A stretch of 51,139 bases of DNA, taken from positions 1-51,139 of the forward strand of contig JANYAP010000195.1 of assembly GCA_025361285.1 (NCBI GenBank), given 5' to 3'. A model generated the notes under the pieces. It searched no databases. It had not been told where the DNA came from and saw nothing but the letters and a program-made list of their open reading frames with translations. The translations under genes and the position numbers were made by a program. Source of the stretch: Bacteroidales bacterium. GTDB taxonomy: Bacteria; Bacteroidota; Bacteroidia; Bacteroidales; JAAUTT01. Below, piece after piece: positions 8,505 to 14,865 of the stretch; position 1 is the stretch's first letter, and the number at the start of each line of letters is the position of its first letter.

Positions 8505-8543
8505 AATTGAGAAGTGAGTCAATAATCAGCTCACTTCTCAATT
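8505..8543 (-). terminator. 14-bp perfect hairpin between peptide gene and maturase (attenuator)
   Basis: AATTGAGAAGTGAG pairs perfectly with CTCACTTCTCAATT around an 11-nt loop. It starts 3 bp after the stop codon of the 32-residue peptide and ends about 20 bp before the maturase ATG. It lacks a long T-run. In RiPP operons such a structure keeps the peptide mRNA abundant while letting some transcription reach the enzyme; that role is inferred from position. Confidence 0.7.
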
Positions 8544-8546
8544 AAA

Positions 8547-8645
8547 TTAATCGTGGCAACCGGCAACATTTTTCGACGTTTTTGCACAACACTGTGCTTG
8601 GTTGTTACTTTTTTTCGACTGATTTTTTTTTATTAGCGACTTCAT
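8547..8645 (-). CDS. 32-residue Cys-containing peptide, candidate radical SAM substrate (RiPP precursor)
   Basis: An ATG at 8643-8645 opens a 32-codon frame ending in TAA. The N-terminal half is lysine- and asparagine-rich and hydrophilic (MKSLIKKNQSKKSNN), like a leader. The C-terminal half, QAQCCAKTSKNVAGCHD, holds three Cys (C19, C20, C30), an AG before the last Cys, and a terminal His-Asp. There is no signal peptide. It lies between the thioredoxin gene and the radical SAM/SPASM gene, with a hairpin just after its stop, which is the usual place and size for a precursor peptide. It resembles no family I can name. It may instead be a bare metal-binding peptide. Existence as a gene is likely from context, not proven. 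Confidence 0.65.
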   Translation of the reverse strand: MKSLIKKNQSKKSNNQAQCCAKTSKNVAGCHD

Positions 8646-8713
8646 ATTCAATATAATTAATTAATAATTAGAAAAATACATTTATTTTCTTTAATTCAAC
8701 TAGCTAAGTCTCG

Positions 8714-9172
8714 CTACAAGCTTACCTTCAAAATTTCTTTTATTTTTTTATCAAACTCGCCTCTATTTATAAGCCCTACCGATATTTCGGGCTTTGCCGA
8801 CGATGGACAGAAAAGTAGTGTAGGCATACTAGTAATACCGAAAACACTGGCAAGCTCCTGTTGAGCATCAACGTCAACCTTGTAAACATTAATCTTGCCT
8901 TTGTATTCCTTGGCAATTTGATTAATGGTTGGCGCCATAGCTTTACACGGACCGCACCAAGTGGCGTAAAAATCAATAATACAAGGCTTATCGCCTACAA
9001 ATTTCCACTCCTTGCTTTTCGAATAGTCGTAGATTTTTTGCTTAAACGTTGCTGGTGTAAGATGCTCAATGTTAGATTTTACTTCGTAATTTGATTTATA
9101 TGGCTGACCTTGACAACCCGCCAAAGGAACAAACATTAACGATGCAACAATCAAATAATTAGATACTTTCAT
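8714..9172 (-). CDS. thioredoxin-like lipoprotein (CGPC)
   Basis: A 152-residue exported thioredoxin. The signal peptide ends in the lipobox LAGC (Cys20), so it should be anchored in the envelope. The fold is complete: FYATWCGPCKAMAP with active Cys73 and Cys76, the VDVDAQQELA strand-helix, and the cis-proline loop TSMPTLLF. CGPC is the reducing-type sequence. It lies between the ArsM-like gene and the Cys peptide gene in one transcription unit. ArsM enzymes need thiol reductants and Cys peptides need their thiols kept reduced or paired, so either could be its task; but its lipoprotein signal places it outside the cytosol, which favours work on an exported product. Confidence 0.88.
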   Translation of the reverse strand: MKVSNYLIVASLMFVPLAGCQGQPYKSNYEVKSNIEHLTPATFKQKIYDYSKSKEWKFVGDKPCIIDFYATWCGPCKAMAPTINQIAKEYKGKINVYKVDVDAQQELASVFGITSMPTLLFCPSSAKPEISVGLINRGEFDKKIKEILKVSL

Positions 9173-9238
9173 GATATTTATTTTTAAATTTATATTTAAA
9201 TTTATATTTAACTTATTAACTATATTAACTTTTCTATC

Positions 9239-9892
9239 TCAAAAACATCCGCATCCACATTTTGTTTGTGGGCGAATTCCTAAAATTGTAAAACTGGCAA
9301 CTTTAATTTTGCCCTTATCGTAGGGCGCGCTTTCCTCGTTAATAGAAACAAAGGCCAAACCAGCATCCTCAATAGTTTGAAGGTATTCCCTTTTAGTAAC
9401 CGCACCTGCCCAGCATTCCGAAACAGCAACTGGGTCGGTTCGATATTCCTCAGGAACAGGATCTAGCGAATAAATATCGCTTATTGCGAACCGTCCGCCA
9501 GGCTTTAACATACGGTAAATTTCGACCCAAACCGCTGGCTTATTATGCGCATGATTGATAGTGCAATTCGAAATAATTACATCGATCGACTTCGAAGGAA
9601 TATCAATCTTTTCTAATTCCGAAAGAACAAAGCTAACGTTTTTAACTTCAAGCTTATGAGCATTTCGGTTAGCTTTTTCTATCATGCCTTCCGAAATATC
9701 AACTCCGAACACAAAACCTTTATCACCAACCTGTTCGGCTAGCCGAAGCACATCGGTTCCACGTCCGCTGCCTAAATCAACACAAACCTCGCCCAACTTA
9801 GCATTCGAATAATTTATAGCTCCACCGCACGACAAGCAACAATTGCTGTCGGCCAACTCGGAGTATCGCTTGTTAATTTCGGGTAAATTCAT
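9239..9892 (-). CDS. arsM: ArsM-type arsenite S-adenosylmethionine methyltransferase
   Basis: A 217-residue SAM-dependent methyltransferase: motif DLGSGRGTD at 39-47, acidic VDISEGM, and SDIYSLDPVP. Its cysteines match the arsenite methyltransferase pattern: an N-terminal Cys group (CCLSC, 18-22), SNCTIN (C110) and ECWAGA (C160), the last two being sites that bind As(III) in ArsM proteins. It also ends in KCGCGCF, a three-Cys tail that looks metal-binding and is not part of the core fold. The TTG at 9901 is replaced by the ATG at 9890-9892. It lies 65 bp after the ArsR gene. The product of arsenite methylation would be mono- to trimethyl arsenicals; another thiophilic substrate cannot be excluded. 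Confidence 0.82.
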   Translation of the reverse strand: MNLPEINKRYSELADSNCCLSCGGAINYSNAKLGEVCVDLGSGRGTDVLRLAEQVGDKGFVFGVDISEGMIEKANRNAHKLEVKNVSFVLSELEKIDIPSKSIDVIISNCTINHAHNKPAVWVEIYRMLKPGGRFAISDIYSLDPVPEEYRTDPVAVSECWAGAVTKREYLQTIEDAGLAFVSINEESAPYDKGKIKVASFTILGIRPQTKCGCGCF

Positions 9893-9957
9893 GTTGAACA
9901 AATTTATCTATCTTTTTTGGTAATTTATCGTGATATTTAAAATCTATCTTAAAAAAA

Positions 9958-10236
9958 TTAACTAACACAATTACAGCTTTTTACACAGTTAATAATTTGA
10001 ATAAGATTAGGCTCTTTTAGTGAATAATGCACACTATTGCCTGATTTAGTAGCATTTAGCAATCCTTTAGTTTTCATATTTATAAGATGATGAGAAACAA
10101 CCGATTGCTCTAGCTTTAGCATTGTACAGATTTCATTTACAGGTAATTGCTTATGTTCGAAAAGTATGTTTATTATTGCAAGCCTTGTTGTATGTGCAAT
10201 ACACTTTAATATAAATGCAACTTTATCGAGATTCAT
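9958..10236 (-). CDS. ArsR/SmtB-type metalloid-responsive repressor
   Basis: A 92-residue winged-helix regulator starting at the ATG at 10234-10236; earlier in-frame ATGs would place the promoter inside the gene. The recognition region VNEICTMLKLEQSVVSHHL fits ArsR. In place of the classic ELCVCDL sensor it has a single Cys37 (NEICTML), but the C-terminus adds CVKSCNC (C84, C88, C90). That layout recalls ArsR variants that bind As(III) through C-terminal cysteines. It is first in the operon leading to arsM, thioredoxin, Cys peptide and radical SAM genes, and likely represses it until metalloid binds. The inducer itself is not shown by sequence. Confidence 0.86.
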   Translation of the reverse strand: MNLDKVAFILKCIAHTTRLAIINILFEHKQLPVNEICTMLKLEQSVVSHHLINMKTKGLLNATKSGNSVHYSLKEPNLIQIINCVKSCNCVS

Positions 10237-10256
10237 TGGGCTGTTACCTTTTTTAA

Positions 10257-10297
10257 ATGTCGATACAAACATATATAAATATGTCGATATATACAAA
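10257..10297 (-). promoter_or_regulatory. promoter and putative ArsR operator
   Basis: On the coding strand TTTG (10294-10297) is followed after 20 bp by TATGTTTG (10266-10273), a good Bacteroidetes promoter. The 9-bp word TATCGACAT occurs twice, at 10281-10289 between the two boxes and at 10257-10265 just after the -7 box, 24 bp apart. A repressor bound there would block RNA polymerase. The repeats are seen; ArsR binding is inferred. Confidence 0.65.
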
Positions 10298-10408
10298 TGT
10301 TTTTTACGATTTTGAAGTTTCTTTGATTCTATATTAATTTTTGTTTTCTCAAACCAATGATATTTTTCAAAAAACGCTAACTTGCATCACTTAAATAATA
10401 TACGAGCT

Positions 10409-10717
10409 ATGAAAAAACTATTATCGATTAAATGGATTTATGCAGTGAGCATGCTTATTGCAATATTGGTGCTGTATTCCTGTTCGAATAAGGAAGTTGT
10501 TACAGACTGTTTACATGGGCACACTTATGGTTTTTTAGGCGGCTTATGGCACGGTTTTATAGCTCCATTCGATTTATTTGGTATGCTTTTTTGGGACGAT
10601 ATTACTGTATTCGCCCAAAACAATAATGGAGCTTGGTACGCATTTGGTTTTCTTCTGGGTAGTGGCGGCTGGGGCTTCTTTGGCGGAAAAGGCGCCTCGC
10701 GACGAAAAAATGCGTAG
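10409..10717 (+). CDS. small lipoprotein rich in Gly and aromatic residues, divergent from arsR
   Basis: A 102-residue protein that I do not recognise by name. An in-frame TTG at 10382 is less likely than the ATG at 10409, which gives a normal start. The N-terminal hydrophobic stretch (IYAVSMLIAILVLYSC) ends in a lipobox-like Cys25. The rest contains Cys34 and a His pair (CLHGH), then WHGFIAPFDLFGMLFW and a glycine-rich FGFLLGSGGWGFFGG, so the middle and end are hydrophobic enough for membrane contact. It ends in a basic tail. It starts 110 bp from the ArsR operator on the other strand, but lacks a clear promoter match, so shared regulation is only possible. Confidence 0.65.
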   Translation: MKKLLSIKWIYAVSMLIAILVLYSCSNKEVVTDCLHGHTYGFLGGLWHGFIAPFDLFGMLFWDDITVFAQNNNGAWYAFGFLLGSGGWGFFGGKGASRRKNA

Positions 10718-10854
10718 CTACCCTTAAAATACAATCGTGTTATATACATAAAATTGAATATCAATTTGTTAGCAGCTAAACCAAAGAAATTCGAATAATA
10801 TTACATCACTATACAAAATTTTATTATTTTTACTGGACACAAAAAACCCACATT

Positions 10855-11316
10855 ATGGTAAACAAAGTAACTTTAGTTGGACGTGTAGGAAAAGATCCTG
10901 AACTTAAACATTTGGACGAAAACAGATCGGTAGCCCGTTTTTCGCTTGCAACAAACGAAACGTACAAAAACAAAAGCGGCGAAAGAGTAACTAACACCGA
11001 GTGGCATAATATAGTAGTTTGGCGTGCACAGGCCGAATTTGCTGCCAAGTACATTAAAAAAGGAGCTCTAATTTATGTTGAAGGTAAAATTCGAAACCGC
11101 TCATGGGACGATAAGGACGGCATAAAACGTTATACCACCGAAATTGAGGTTGACACCATTCAGTTTTTAAGCTCGAAAAGCGATGATGCTAGCCATTCGG
11201 CTGGAGGCGATGCAAGTCAAGTTGCAGTAGCTACTGAAGGTAGTTTCGTGCCAGAAGGCGATTTTACCTCAGGTACAACTAACAGCGCACCTTCAACCGA
11301 CGATTTACCATTTTAA
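10855..11316 (+). CDS. ssb: single-stranded DNA-binding protein
   Basis: Binds and protects single-stranded DNA during replication, repair and recombination. The OB fold covers about residues 1-105 (MVNKVTLVGRVGKDPELK, TEWHNIVVWR, GALIYVEGKIRNRSW), then a flexible Ser/Thr/Gly-rich linker and the acidic tip DDLPF that recruits partner proteins. Length 153 is normal. It is followed after 21 bp by gldE, a Bacteroidetes arrangement in which mutY and ssb precede the gld genes. Confidence 0.96.
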   Translation: MVNKVTLVGRVGKDPELKHLDENRSVARFSLATNETYKNKSGERVTNTEWHNIVVWRAQAEFAAKYIKKGALIYVEGKIRNRSWDDKDGIKRYTTEIEVDTIQFLSSKSDDASHSAGGDASQVAVATEGSFVPEGDFTSGTTNSAPSTDDLPF

Positions 11317-11337
11317 GCCTAACCCAGATATATTATT

Positions 11338-12675
11338 TTGGAAACAGAAACGAGCGTAACAGATACAATTGCTACGTTAGATATTAATTTACACCTATTT
11401 ACACCAGGAATCGCGGCAGGATTAACTGTAGCGATTCTGTTTTTATTGTGCGCAGCAGTTATCTCGGGTGCCGAAATGGTTATTGCCTCATTTAGCACAT
11501 CCGACAAATCGAAAATCGACAAAAACAAACCGTCCAATAAACTCATAATAATCAAATACTTATCGCAGCCAGAGAAGTTTTTTGCCTCGCTGCAAATTGC
11601 TTCACTATTTTTTAAAACTGCATTCATTGTTAGTACAACTTTTATAGCATTTGCGCTAGCTAACAACTTAATGCACTCCATATTAGGTATGTTTTCATTT
11701 CTGTTTTTGCAAGTTTGCGTACTCATACTTCTATCGGAAATTCTACCAAAAACCCTAGCCACCATTCTTCCCGAAATATATCTATCAGTTACATTTCCAA
11801 TTATTCGATTAATTGCATTTTGCTTTAGTCTGGCAGGTAAAACGTTTGCATCAATAACAGTTGGTTTTAATAAAGCGTTTATTATCAATAGCTCAGCTAT
11901 TTCGGTAAATAATATTACCAACGCTATAGAACTGGCTAAGGACAATCATTCGGAGGATGAAGAAATTTTGAAAGGAATAATAAAATTTGGTAGCATTGAT
12001 GTACGAGAGATATTAAAACCACGTATAGACGTTGTTGCTGTGGATGTTAGCATGTCAATGAACCAGGTTTTAGCCATAGTTGTTGAATCGGGATACTCTC
12101 GCATACCTATTTACGCAGGCAATTTCGACAATGTAAAAGGCATATTGTACGTTAAGGATATGCTTCCTTTTATAAACGAAAAGGACAGCTTCCGCTGGCA
12201 AACACTTATGCGGCCGCCCTATTTTATTCCCGACACCAAAAAAGTTAAAGAACTACTTACCGAGTTTCAAACAAGCAAAAACCACATGGCAGTTATTGTC
12301 GACGAATATGGTGGAACCATCGGCATTGTTACCCTTGAGGATATTCTCGAGGAAATAGTTGGCGAAATATCCGACGAATCGGACGAGGACGAAAAACGAT
12401 ACACGCAAGTGAACAAAAACACCTATATTTTCGACGGAAAAACGCTACTTAACGATTTTCATAAAATACTTCAAATTGAAAGTGATATATTTGACGACGT
12501 AAAAGGCGATGCCGAAACTTTGGCAGGGCTTATCCTAGAATTGAAAGGTGAGATTCCTGCCAAAAACGAACAACTTAAAATTCAACAGTTTACATTTAAA
12601 ATAGAAGCCGCCGACTCGCGCCGGATTAAGCAAATTCGAGTAATAATCGACGACCTTGAAAAACAAAAACAATGA
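11338..12675 (+). CDS. gldE: gliding motility-associated protein GldE (CNNM/CBS/CorC family)
   Basis: A 445-residue inner-membrane protein. Residues about 20-170 carry the hydrophobic segments of a CNNM/DUF21 domain, about 200-330 a CBS pair (LKPRIDVVAVDVSMSM, VIVDEYGGTIGIVTLEDILEE), and the end a CorC/HlyC transporter-associated domain. GldE is linked to assembly of the gliding and type IX secretion machinery and works with GldD. The only start that keeps the first membrane helix is TTG at 11338. The stop overlaps the ATG of gldD in ATGA, so the two are translated as a pair. Relation to magnesium export proteins comes from the family; transport is not shown. Confidence 0.9.
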   Translation: METETSVTDTIATLDINLHLFTPGIAAGLTVAILFLLCAAVISGAEMVIASFSTSDKSKIDKNKPSNKLIIIKYLSQPEKFFASLQIASLFFKTAFIVSTTFIAFALANNLMHSILGMFSFLFLQVCVLILLSEILPKTLATILPEIYLSVTFPIIRLIAFCFSLAGKTFASITVGFNKAFIINSSAISVNNITNAIELAKDNHSEDEEILKGIIKFGSIDVREILKPRIDVVAVDVSMSMNQVLAIVVESGYSRIPIYAGNFDNVKGILYVKDMLPFINEKDSFRWQTLMRPPYFIPDTKKVKELLTEFQTSKNHMAVIVDEYGGTIGIVTLEDILEEIVGEISDESDEDEKRYTQVNKNTYIFDGKTLLNDFHKILQIESDIFDDVKGDAETLAGLILELKGEIPAKNEQLKIQQFTFKIEAADSRRIKQIRVIIDDLEKQKQ

Positions 12676-13253
12676 TAACTCGCTATTTAGTATCAATATA
12701 CGTAATTATATTAGTTGCTGGATGCAGCAATAATTATACTCCAAAGCCTTATGGATACTACCGTATCGACTTTCCTGCCAAAGAATACAAACTTTTCGAC
12801 AGTATTGCATTTCCATATTCGTTTGAATACCCAGTATATGGAAAAATAGTTAGCGACCCCGATAAAAACGCCGAGCCATACTGGGTAAACGTTGAGTTTG
12901 CAAAATATAACTGCAAAATACACCTTAGCTATAAACCCGTAACAAAAGATGCTTCTGGCTTTATAGAAGATGCTCATACACTGGCATATAAACACGCTGT
13001 TAAGGCCGATGCAATAGACGAAAAGCTTGTTATGGACGATAACCGTAAGGTTTACGGCTTAATATACGATATTCAAGGCAATGCCGCTTCGTCGTTTCAG
13101 TTTTATGCAACCGATAGTACAAAAAATTTTATACGTGGGTCGCTTTATTTTGCAGCTCAACCCAATAAAGACTCGCTTGCAACAGCAATAAAGTTTTTTC
13201 AAAAAGATGTGCTGCATTTAATTGAAACCTTGAAATGGAAAAGTGGAAAATAG
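12672..13253 (+). CDS. gldD: gliding motility lipoprotein GldD
   Basis: A 193-residue lipoprotein: the short signal ends in VAGC (Cys18). Conserved features of GldD follow at once, PYGYYRIDFPAKEYK, then AEPYWVNVEFAKYNCKIHLSYK and the C-terminal FQKDVLHLIETLKW. In gliding Bacteroidetes GldD is needed for motility and protein secretion; in non-gliding relatives it is kept with GldE. Start overlaps the gldE stop by 4 bp. The stop codon is followed within 1 bp by a heptamer array (ACCAAGT), which may have reshaped the very end of the gene. Confidence 0.92.
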   Translation: MITRYLVSIYVIILVAGCSNNYTPKPYGYYRIDFPAKEYKLFDSIAFPYSFEYPVYGKIVSDPDKNAEPYWVNVEFAKYNCKIHLSYKPVTKDASGFIEDAHTLAYKHAVKADAIDEKLVMDDNRKVYGLIYDIQGNAASSFQFYATDSTKNFIRGSLYFAAQPNKDSLATAIKFFQKDVLHLIETLKWKSGK

Positions 13254-13254
13254 A

Positions 13255-13570
13255 ACCAAGTACCAAATACCAAGTACCAAGTACCAAGTACCAAGTACCA
13301 AGGCGTTGTAATGTAATAAGTCGTACATTTACATGAACGGAAAAATTCTCTACATTGGCGATCCTTAAAAGTATGCTGTCATTCCGACGTAGGTCGGAAT
13401 CCATAAAAATAAAAAATAATTAGGGATTGCCTTTGGCGAGCTCGTAAACTCGGTTCCAACCTGCGTCAAAATGACAGCAAATCGTATGACTTATTTTATT
13501 ACAAAGCCTAAGAACCAAGAACTAATTACTAAGTACTTGGTACTTGGTACTAATTACTAATTACTAATTT
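13255..13570 (+). repeat. heptamer-repeat element (ACCAAGT ... ACTTGGT) enclosing a dispersed repeat
   Basis: The left arm (13255-13302) is a nearly perfect tandem of ACCAAGT, six to seven units. The right arm (13521-13570) reads in the opposite sense: ACTTGGT twice and ACTAATT three times. The two arms can pair across about 220 bp. A GTCATTCC-type dispersed repeat lies between them. The stretch has no gene; an apparent 91-codon frame on the minus strand is made of these repeats and of gldD antisense. Confidence 0.75.
13375..13478. repeat. GTCATTCC dispersed inverted repeat, copy 1
   Basis: About 104 bp bounded by GCTGTCATTCCGACGTAGGT and a matching inverted end ACCTGCGTCAAAATGACAGC. The interior AGGGATTGCC and GGCGAGCTCGTAAACTCGG is shared with the copy at 19290-19410. 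No coding capacity; it looks like a non-autonomous repeat similar in style to the GTCATTCC repeats of other bacteria. Confidence 0.75.
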
Positions 13571-13571
13571 T

Positions 13572-14204
13572 ATGGCAATTGTAGTTAACGAATTGATTGA
13601 TAGCGATTGCTTGATGGGCATCTGGGAAATTGAAGAAGATTTCGATACATTATTTTCGCGCGTTAATCTCGACGACGACGATAAAAATACGCTTTTGGGA
13701 TTTAAAAACCCCGAACGACAGCTAGAGTGGCTTAGTGTTCGGGTACTTTTAAACGAGCTAACCCAACAGGAGTCGAAAATTGTTTACAACGAGGAACGCA
13801 AACCCTTTCTAGCCGATAACTCTCACAATATAAGTATTTCGCATTCTAAAAAACTAACCTCGGTATTGCTAAGTAAAACCAAACGGGTTGGTATCGATTT
13901 GGAGTATATGTCGCACCGAATCAATAATATAGCTCATAAATTTATTAATTCGAACGAGTATATAACTTCAAACATAGCATTCGTAAAATTGCACATGTAT
14001 GTGCATTGGTGCGCAAAGGAAGCGCTTTACAAAATATGCGATAAGAAAAATATCAATTTTAAAGATAACCTAACAATTAAACCTTTCGAGGTTGAACACG
14101 AAGGCTATATTACTGGAACTCATCACGATAATTTAATAAATGAAGAGTTTAAGCTAAAATATATGCTTCGCGACAATTATGTGATAGTATTATGTTGCAA
14201 ATAA
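13572..14204 (+). CDS. 4'-phosphopantetheinyl transferase superfamily protein
   Basis: Transfers the phosphopantetheine arm of coenzyme A onto an acyl or peptidyl carrier protein. At 210 residues it is of the Sfp/AcpT size. The three family signatures are present: ISISHSKK, the magnesium-binding GIDLEYM, and WCAKEALYK (the W-x-x-KExxxK motif). No carrier protein or synthase gene lies nearby, so whether it serves fatty acid or secondary metabolism is open. The ATG at 13572 lies just after the heptamer-repeat element. Confidence 0.9.
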   Translation: MAIVVNELIDSDCLMGIWEIEEDFDTLFSRVNLDDDDKNTLLGFKNPERQLEWLSVRVLLNELTQQESKIVYNEERKPFLADNSHNISISHSKKLTSVLLSKTKRVGIDLEYMSHRINNIAHKFINSNEYITSNIAFVKLHMYVHWCAKEALYKICDKKNINFKDNLTIKPFEVEHEGYITGTHHDNLINEEFKLKYMLRDNYVIVLCCK

Positions 14205-14438
14205 TACTCGAGGACAATCGTAGCAAAATAATACACGGTTATTAGACAAAAACAGTGAAAATGAAATTGTAAACATTGTAAGAAATTGATAAACAAATAA
14301 ATAAGATATATAGGTAATATGGTAGGTTTAGCGCATTGTTGTTTCTACTAAGGTTTTAAAGACCTTGTTTTAAACAGTTTAACCTTAATAGAAATATGTA
14401 AATTTCATTTTGTACACCTTATAACCTAATAAACTGAT

Positions 14439-14714
14439 ATGATAAAAGTTATTACAACTACTTTCCTTTTAGGACTTAGCCTGATTTGTAATGCACAGGT
14501 TACAGCAACATAAGCAAATCCAGCAGAAACTAAACGAGGATTTGGATTCGGACTGGATGTTTCATTTTGTGAAGAGCCAAAAATTGATAATTATATTTCT
14601 CCCCCATTTACAATTGATAGACCATTACATTTTGATTAATTACCTAATTTGTTCTATAATTTTTACAATGGTTCTGCTCTTGGATTATTGGTTGGCTTTT
14701 ATAAACTGAAATAA
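14439..14714 (+). pseudogene. small exported protein gene with two in-frame TAA codons
   Basis: One reading frame of 91 codons starts with a clear signal peptide (MIKVITTTFLLGLSLICNAQ), stops at TAA 14511-14513, continues without frameshift as ANPAETKRGFGFGLDVSF to a second TAA at 14637-14639, and then runs LPNLFYNFYNGSALGLLVGF to a third TAA. The protein-like composition across both stops suggests a recently inactivated outer-membrane or secreted protein. About 230 bp upstream hold no gene. Confidence 0.6.
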
Positions 14715-14865
14715 AAAACGCATGCTTACACATAAGTTCTAAAACATTAGAGTATTTAAGGCTATTCAAAGCTTCAGGTACACAGTAAGTTATGTATAAC
14801 AAACAGGAAACTTGCCAGCAATTCCCAATGATTTTATACTTCTAACCATTGCAAATAACTATTCA

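Noticed and set aside
8646-8713. Separate promoter for the Cys peptide
   Set aside because: TTG-N18-TATTTTTC is present but lacks the final G of the -7 box; the gap to the thioredoxin gene is short, so it is kept as part of the operon.
10525-10764. 79-codon minus-strand frame opposite the small lipoprotein
   Set aside because: It is antisense to a gene with a clear signal and lipobox; the proline-rich translation comes from glycine codons on the other strand.
13255-13302. Possible origin or iteron set
   Set aside because: The same style of heptamer array with other words occurs in several gaps, and no dnaA, dnaN or rep gene is near.
13129-13404. 91-codon minus-strand frame
   Set aside because: It consists of gldD antisense, the ACCAAGT array and part of a dispersed repeat; the translation is repetitive (LVLGTWYLVLG) and not protein-like.
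14511-14513. Stop-codon read-through or recoding of TAA
   Set aside because: TAA ends many intact genes here (for example the Cys peptide and dxs), and the broken frames look like decayed genes, so recoding is not needed.
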